The position numbers and the translations under genes were made by a program. 33,827 nucleotides of DNA. Origin: Bacillota bacterium. Its GTDB lineage: Bacteria > Bacillota > Clostridia > Christensenellales > SZUA-584. The DNA lies in NCBI GenBank assembly GCA_023416745.1, contig JAEZHF010000005.1, positions 1 to 33,827 on the forward strand, read 5' to 3'. The notes below the pieces were generated by a model, which did no database searches, was not told the origin of the DNA, and saw only the letters and a program-made list of their open reading frames with translations. Below are positions 31,123 through 33,827 of this stretch, in pieces (within the stretch, counting starts at the first letter, position 1; every line of letters begins with the position of its first letter).

Positions 31123-33282
31123 ATGAGCGATATTCTAAACGGTTTGAACGAAGCGCAGCGGCAGGCGGTCACCGCCACCGAAGGCTTCATCCGCGTTATT
31201 GCGGGGGCAGGCTCCGGCAAAACGCGCGCGCTGTCACACCGCTTCGCCTGGCTCGTGGAGGAGATGGGCATACTGCCGTCCAGCATTCTTTGTGTGACGT
31301 TTACCAATAAGTCCGCCAATGAGATGAAGCGCCGCATCCGCCGCCTCACAGGAGACAACGACACCGGCTTTATCAGCACTTTCCACAGCTTCTGCGTCAC
31401 CGTGCTGCAGGAAGACAGCCACACCGTGCAATACCCCAAGAGCTTTCTGGTGCTGGACAACGCTGACATTGACGCGATGCTGCGCATCATCTACGAGGAG
31501 CGCGGCCTCACGCTGCGCCACATGACGTTTTCCAACGCGCGGGATATGATCGAGATGCGCAAGCTCGACCGCGACCCCGACTACTACGAATACATGATTG
31601 CGATGCCGCTGGATGAGCTGCACCAGAAGTATCTTGACTCGTCCGCCACCGACGACATCATATTCTGGGGCTACCTCTACCAACAAAAGAAGTGCTTTGG
31701 GCTGGACTACAACGACCTGATCAAATATACGTTGCATATATTCACTGAGAACGACGACATCCGGCTCAAGTGGCAGCAGCGGCTGGAATACATCATGATC
31801 GACGAGTATCAGGACATCGACGAGCTGCAGTACCGACTGATGAAGGTGCTGTGCGATCACCACAGAAATCTGTTCATCGTTGGCGACCCGGACCAGACGA
31901 TATACACATGGCGCGGTGCGAGCGTGAAATATATCATGGACTTCGACAAGGAGTTCCCGGATGTGCGCACCATCATGATGATGGACAACTACCGCTCCAC
32001 GCCGCAAATCGTCGCCGCCGCCAACTCGCTGATCGGCAACAACAAAGGCCGCATCAAAAAGGACCTCGTCGCACTGCGGCCCGATGGCCAGATTGTCACC
32101 TATCACCACGCCAAAACGGCGGAGGCGGAAGCGCAATGGGTGGCAGATCAGATCAAGCAGCTGGCCGATGGAGACGTTTCCCTCAGCAACATCACGATAC
32201 TGTACCGCGCGCATTTTGTATCGCGCACGCTGGAGGAGGTATTCCTCAAGGAGCAGCTGCCCTACACGATATACAGCGGTGTGCAGTTCTTCGGCCGCAT
32301 GGAGATCAAGGATGCACTGTCCTACTTGCGGCTGATCGCATACAAGGACGACCTGTCGTTCATGCGCGTCGCCAACACGCCAAAGCGAAACTTGGGCGAG
32401 CGGCGCATGGCATTCCTTCAATCGTACGCCGCCGCACACCAGTGCACGTTGTATACTGCGCTGGAGAAGACCATCGAGGACGACATATTCAAAAACACCA
32501 AAGCGAAACGGCTGCTGACCGTGGTTGAACGGTTTGCCGCAAACTTTGGGCACATGCCCGTCTCCGAGCTGCTGAGTGCGGTGCTGGACCATAGCGGCTA
32601 TGAGGCGATGCTGCGTACCGAGGGCAGCCAGGAGCGCCTAGACAACCTCGCCGAGCTCAAACAGTCCGTACACGAATACGAGGTATCATGTGGCGAGGAG
32701 ACGACGCTGGAGGGTTATCTGTCCAGCATCGCGATGATGAGCAGCGCCGACGCCGGTTCGGGTAAAAACGCCGTGAAGATGATGACGGTGCACACCGCCA
32801 AGGGGCTGGAGTTTCCGCATGTGTTCATTTGCGGGCTGTCGGAGGGCATATTCCCGTCCAAGAAGACTTCCACTGCGGAGGGGATGGAGGAAGAGCGGCG
32901 GCTGGCCTTCGTGGCGTTTACGCGCGCTGAAGATGCGCTGTATCTCACCGAAGCAGAGGGGCGCAATCTGGACGGCTCATACCGCTACCCGTCCCGCTTC
33001 ATATTCAATGTCGATAAAGAGCTGCTGCATTACACCGTGGAACTGCCCGACAGCCTCGTTTCACAATCCAGCTGGCACATCGGCAGCAGCGAGCGCGCGA
33101 TGGAAGCCGCAGCAACACAAAAGCCTCTCTCCGTGGGCGACCGGGTGGTGCATAGCGTGATGGGGTCGGGCGAGATCGTGGGAATCGATTACGTGAAGTC
33201 AGCGTATCAGATACAATTCGATGAGCTGGGCACAGTGCGTGCCATCAGCTTCAGAGCCCGTCTTATACCCGAAGGAAACTGA
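31123..33282 (+). CDS. pcrA: PcrA/UvrD-type ATP-dependent DNA helicase
   Basis: A 719-aa superfamily 1A helicase, a normal length for PcrA. In order: Q motif LNEAQRQAV (8-16), Walker A AGAGSGKT (27-34), motif Ia TFTNKSANEM, Walker B IMIDEYQDID, motif III GDPDQTIYTWRGA, motif IV NYRST, motif V TVHTAKGLEFPHVF and motif VI EERRLAFVAFTRAED. The C-terminal 50 residues (VGDRVVHSVMGSGEIVGIDY on) form the Tudor-like domain that binds RNA polymerase in PcrA. It unwinds DNA 3'-5' in repair and at transcription-replication conflicts. It is a single gene unrelated to the sugar island. The start has GGTGAG six bases upstream. Other UvrD-like paralogues cannot be excluded. Confidence 0.93.
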   Translation: MSDILNGLNEAQRQAVTATEGFIRVIAGAGSGKTRALSHRFAWLVEEMGILPSSILCVTFTNKSANEMKRRIRRLTGDNDTGFISTFHSFCVTVLQEDSHTVQYPKSFLVLDNADIDAMLRIIYEERGLTLRHMTFSNARDMIEMRKLDRDPDYYEYMIAMPLDELHQKYLDSSATDDIIFWGYLYQQKKCFGLDYNDLIKYTLHIFTENDDIRLKWQQRLEYIMIDEYQDIDELQYRLMKVLCDHHRNLFIVGDPDQTIYTWRGASVKYIMDFDKEFPDVRTIMMMDNYRSTPQIVAAANSLIGNNKGRIKKDLVALRPDGQIVTYHHAKTAEAEAQWVADQIKQLADGDVSLSNITILYRAHFVSRTLEEVFLKEQLPYTIYSGVQFFGRMEIKDALSYLRLIAYKDDLSFMRVANTPKRNLGERRMAFLQSYAAAHQCTLYTALEKTIEDDIFKNTKAKRLLTVVERFAANFGHMPVSELLSAVLDHSGYEAMLRTEGSQERLDNLAELKQSVHEYEVSCGEETTLEGYLSSIAMMSSADAGSGKNAVKMMTVHTAKGLEFPHVFICGLSEGIFPSKKTSTAEGMEEERRLAFVAFTRAEDALYLTEAEGRNLDGSYRYPSRFIFNVDKELLHYTVELPDSLVSQSSWHIGSSERAMEAAATQKPLSVGDRVVHSVMGSGEIVGIDYVKSAYQIQFDELGTVRAISFRARLIPEGN

Positions 33283-33341
33283 GCGTTTCAGCAAAGGCAT
33301 AACGATGCTTACCACCAATCCATGGTGCGTATGCGCTGTAT

Positions 33342-33385
33342 AAAAAAAGCTGTCCATATGGTCTTTGCCGGCCCAAGTGAACAGC
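33342..33385 (-). terminator. Terminator after the truncated binding-protein gene
   Basis: On the minus strand GCTGTTC pairs with GGACAGC (one G-U pair) around a ~23-nt loop, followed by seven T's. It lies 32 bp after the stop of the pseudogene. Confidence 0.65.
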
Positions 33386-33417
33386 CTGTAAATCAAATGC
33401 AACTTTTTGTAATTACC

Positions 33418-33710
33418 TTATTCTATGAAGCTCCTGTAAATGTTCATGTTCTGACAATTGACTTCATAGGTACCTGTATCCACATACTTTTGAACCGGCT
33501 TTTTGTGTATACTCTTATCCAAAAAGTCTATCGACATGCTCCCCCAGGAATAGGCGCGCTGGCCGATGGCATAGTGGATCAAACCATTATCCATCGCGTT
33601 TTGAATATCTTTCGTGAAATCCATCGTAATAGCCTGAATATCGGGGCTGTGCTTGCTCATATAATTCGCAAATATCATTCCCCATTCGCAGTTGGTTAAA
33701 AACGGGAGCG
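33418..33710 (-). pseudogene. C-terminal remnant of a sugar-binding protein, cut by an IS
   Basis: The minus strand encodes about 97 residues matching only the last third of an RbsB/LacI-type periplasmic-binding protein. Landmarks are NCEWGMIFANYMSKHSPDI, then GLIHYAIGQRAYSWG and the terminal VDTGTYEVNCQNMNIY. There is no signal peptide, start codon with RBS, or N-terminal domain. The open frame ends exactly where the insertion-sequence end begins (33711). The rest of the gene is presumably on the far side of the insertion or lost. It is not a copy of the intact lipoprotein at 27369-28394, because the C-terminal sequences differ. Confidence 0.75.
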
Positions 33711-33827
33711 TGTTAGAATTTTAGACAATCTGCTAAGATGGAAAGAGCGAAAGAATGCGCAGAAATCGGAGGCAGAAAAATGGGAGAATACAGAAAGAAA
33801 TACGATGAAGACTTCAAGAAAAATGCG
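33711..33827 (+). mobile_element. Left end of an IS3-family insertion sequence
   Basis: TGTTAGAATTTTAGACAATC at 33711 onward starts with the terminal TG typical of IS3-family inverted repeats. About 70 bases later the first transposase gene begins. The right end is outside the window, so length, inverted-repeat match and target duplication cannot be checked. Confidence 0.7.
33780..33827 (+). CDS. IS3-family transposase OrfA, N-terminus only
   Basis: The first 16 codons (MGEYRKKYDEDFKKNA) are visible before the window ends. The Y-x-x-x-F-K-x-x-A pattern is the usual start of IS3/IS911-type OrfA helix-turn-helix proteins. These bind the element's ends and are joined to OrfB by frameshifting. 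GGAGG lies eight bases before the ATG. Confidence 0.7.
   Translation, partial: MGEYRKKYDEDFKKNA

Noticed and set aside
31234..32592. 452-codon frame antisense to the helicase
   Set aside because: All helicase motifs lie on the plus strand. This frame is a low-information Val/His/Gln-rich shadow.
1..33827. CRISPR arrays, tRNA or rRNA genes, prophage or conjugation genes
   Set aside because: No regularly spaced repeats, no tRNA-like cloverleaf with TTCGANTC loop in the gaps, and no phage or plasmid proteins were seen.

Overview
The window is about 34 kb of mid-GC bacterial chromosome. It probably comes from an endospore-forming Clostridia-type Bacillota. The evidence is a CotF-type spore coat protein, strong AGGAGG ribosome binding sites, sigma-A-like promoters, short U-tract terminators, a PadR/HAAS operon and a PcrA-type helicase. 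I cannot name a genus. No rRNA, tRNA or CRISPR array was seen.

Left part (1-11,000): an assortment of single genes and short operons. These are a TrpB2-type tryptophan synthase beta subunit with no trpA beside it, a spore coat CotF protein, and a small protein with an Asp/Gly tail. Next comes a tightly overlapping PadR - HAAS membrane protein - DUF4097-like - SDR - SDR operon with a palindromic operator at its promoter. Then follow a Gly/Cys-rich small protein, an AraC regulator with an EamA exporter, an MFS transporter, a NYN/LabA-type nuclease-like protein, and an unrecognised 103-aa protein behind a perfect consensus promoter.

Middle part (11,300-30,700): a large carbohydrate catabolism island built around a divergent regulator region. 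Leftward runs a seven-gene operon: old-yellow-enzyme-like Fe-S reductase, TIM-barrel isomerase, zinc dehydrogenase, PfkB kinase, class II aldolase, rhamnulokinase-like FGGY kinase and FucI/AraA-like isomerase. Rightward runs a second operon: DeoC-like aldolase, xylulokinase-like FGGY kinase, VOC protein and a complete ribose-type ABC importer (ATPase, permease, lipoprotein). A Gfo/Idh/MocA dehydrogenase and a second TIM-barrel isomerase follow on the minus strand with their own promoter. The regulator is unusual: a LacI repressor whose C-terminus is fused to an extra ABC-type (family 1) solute-binding domain without a signal peptide. I infer that the ABC importer brings in a sugar or glycoside. 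The dehydrogenases, TIM-barrel enzymes and flavin reductase would convert it to a ketose, which the kinases and aldolases cleave to triose-phosphate-level products. The actual substrate cannot be read from sequence, and the gene combination does not match a standard rhamnose, fucose or ribose pathway that I know.

Right part (30,700-33,827): a PcrA/UvrD helicase, then the C-terminal remnant of a sugar-binding protein gene. The remnant is cut off by the left end of an IS3-type insertion sequence that runs out of the window.
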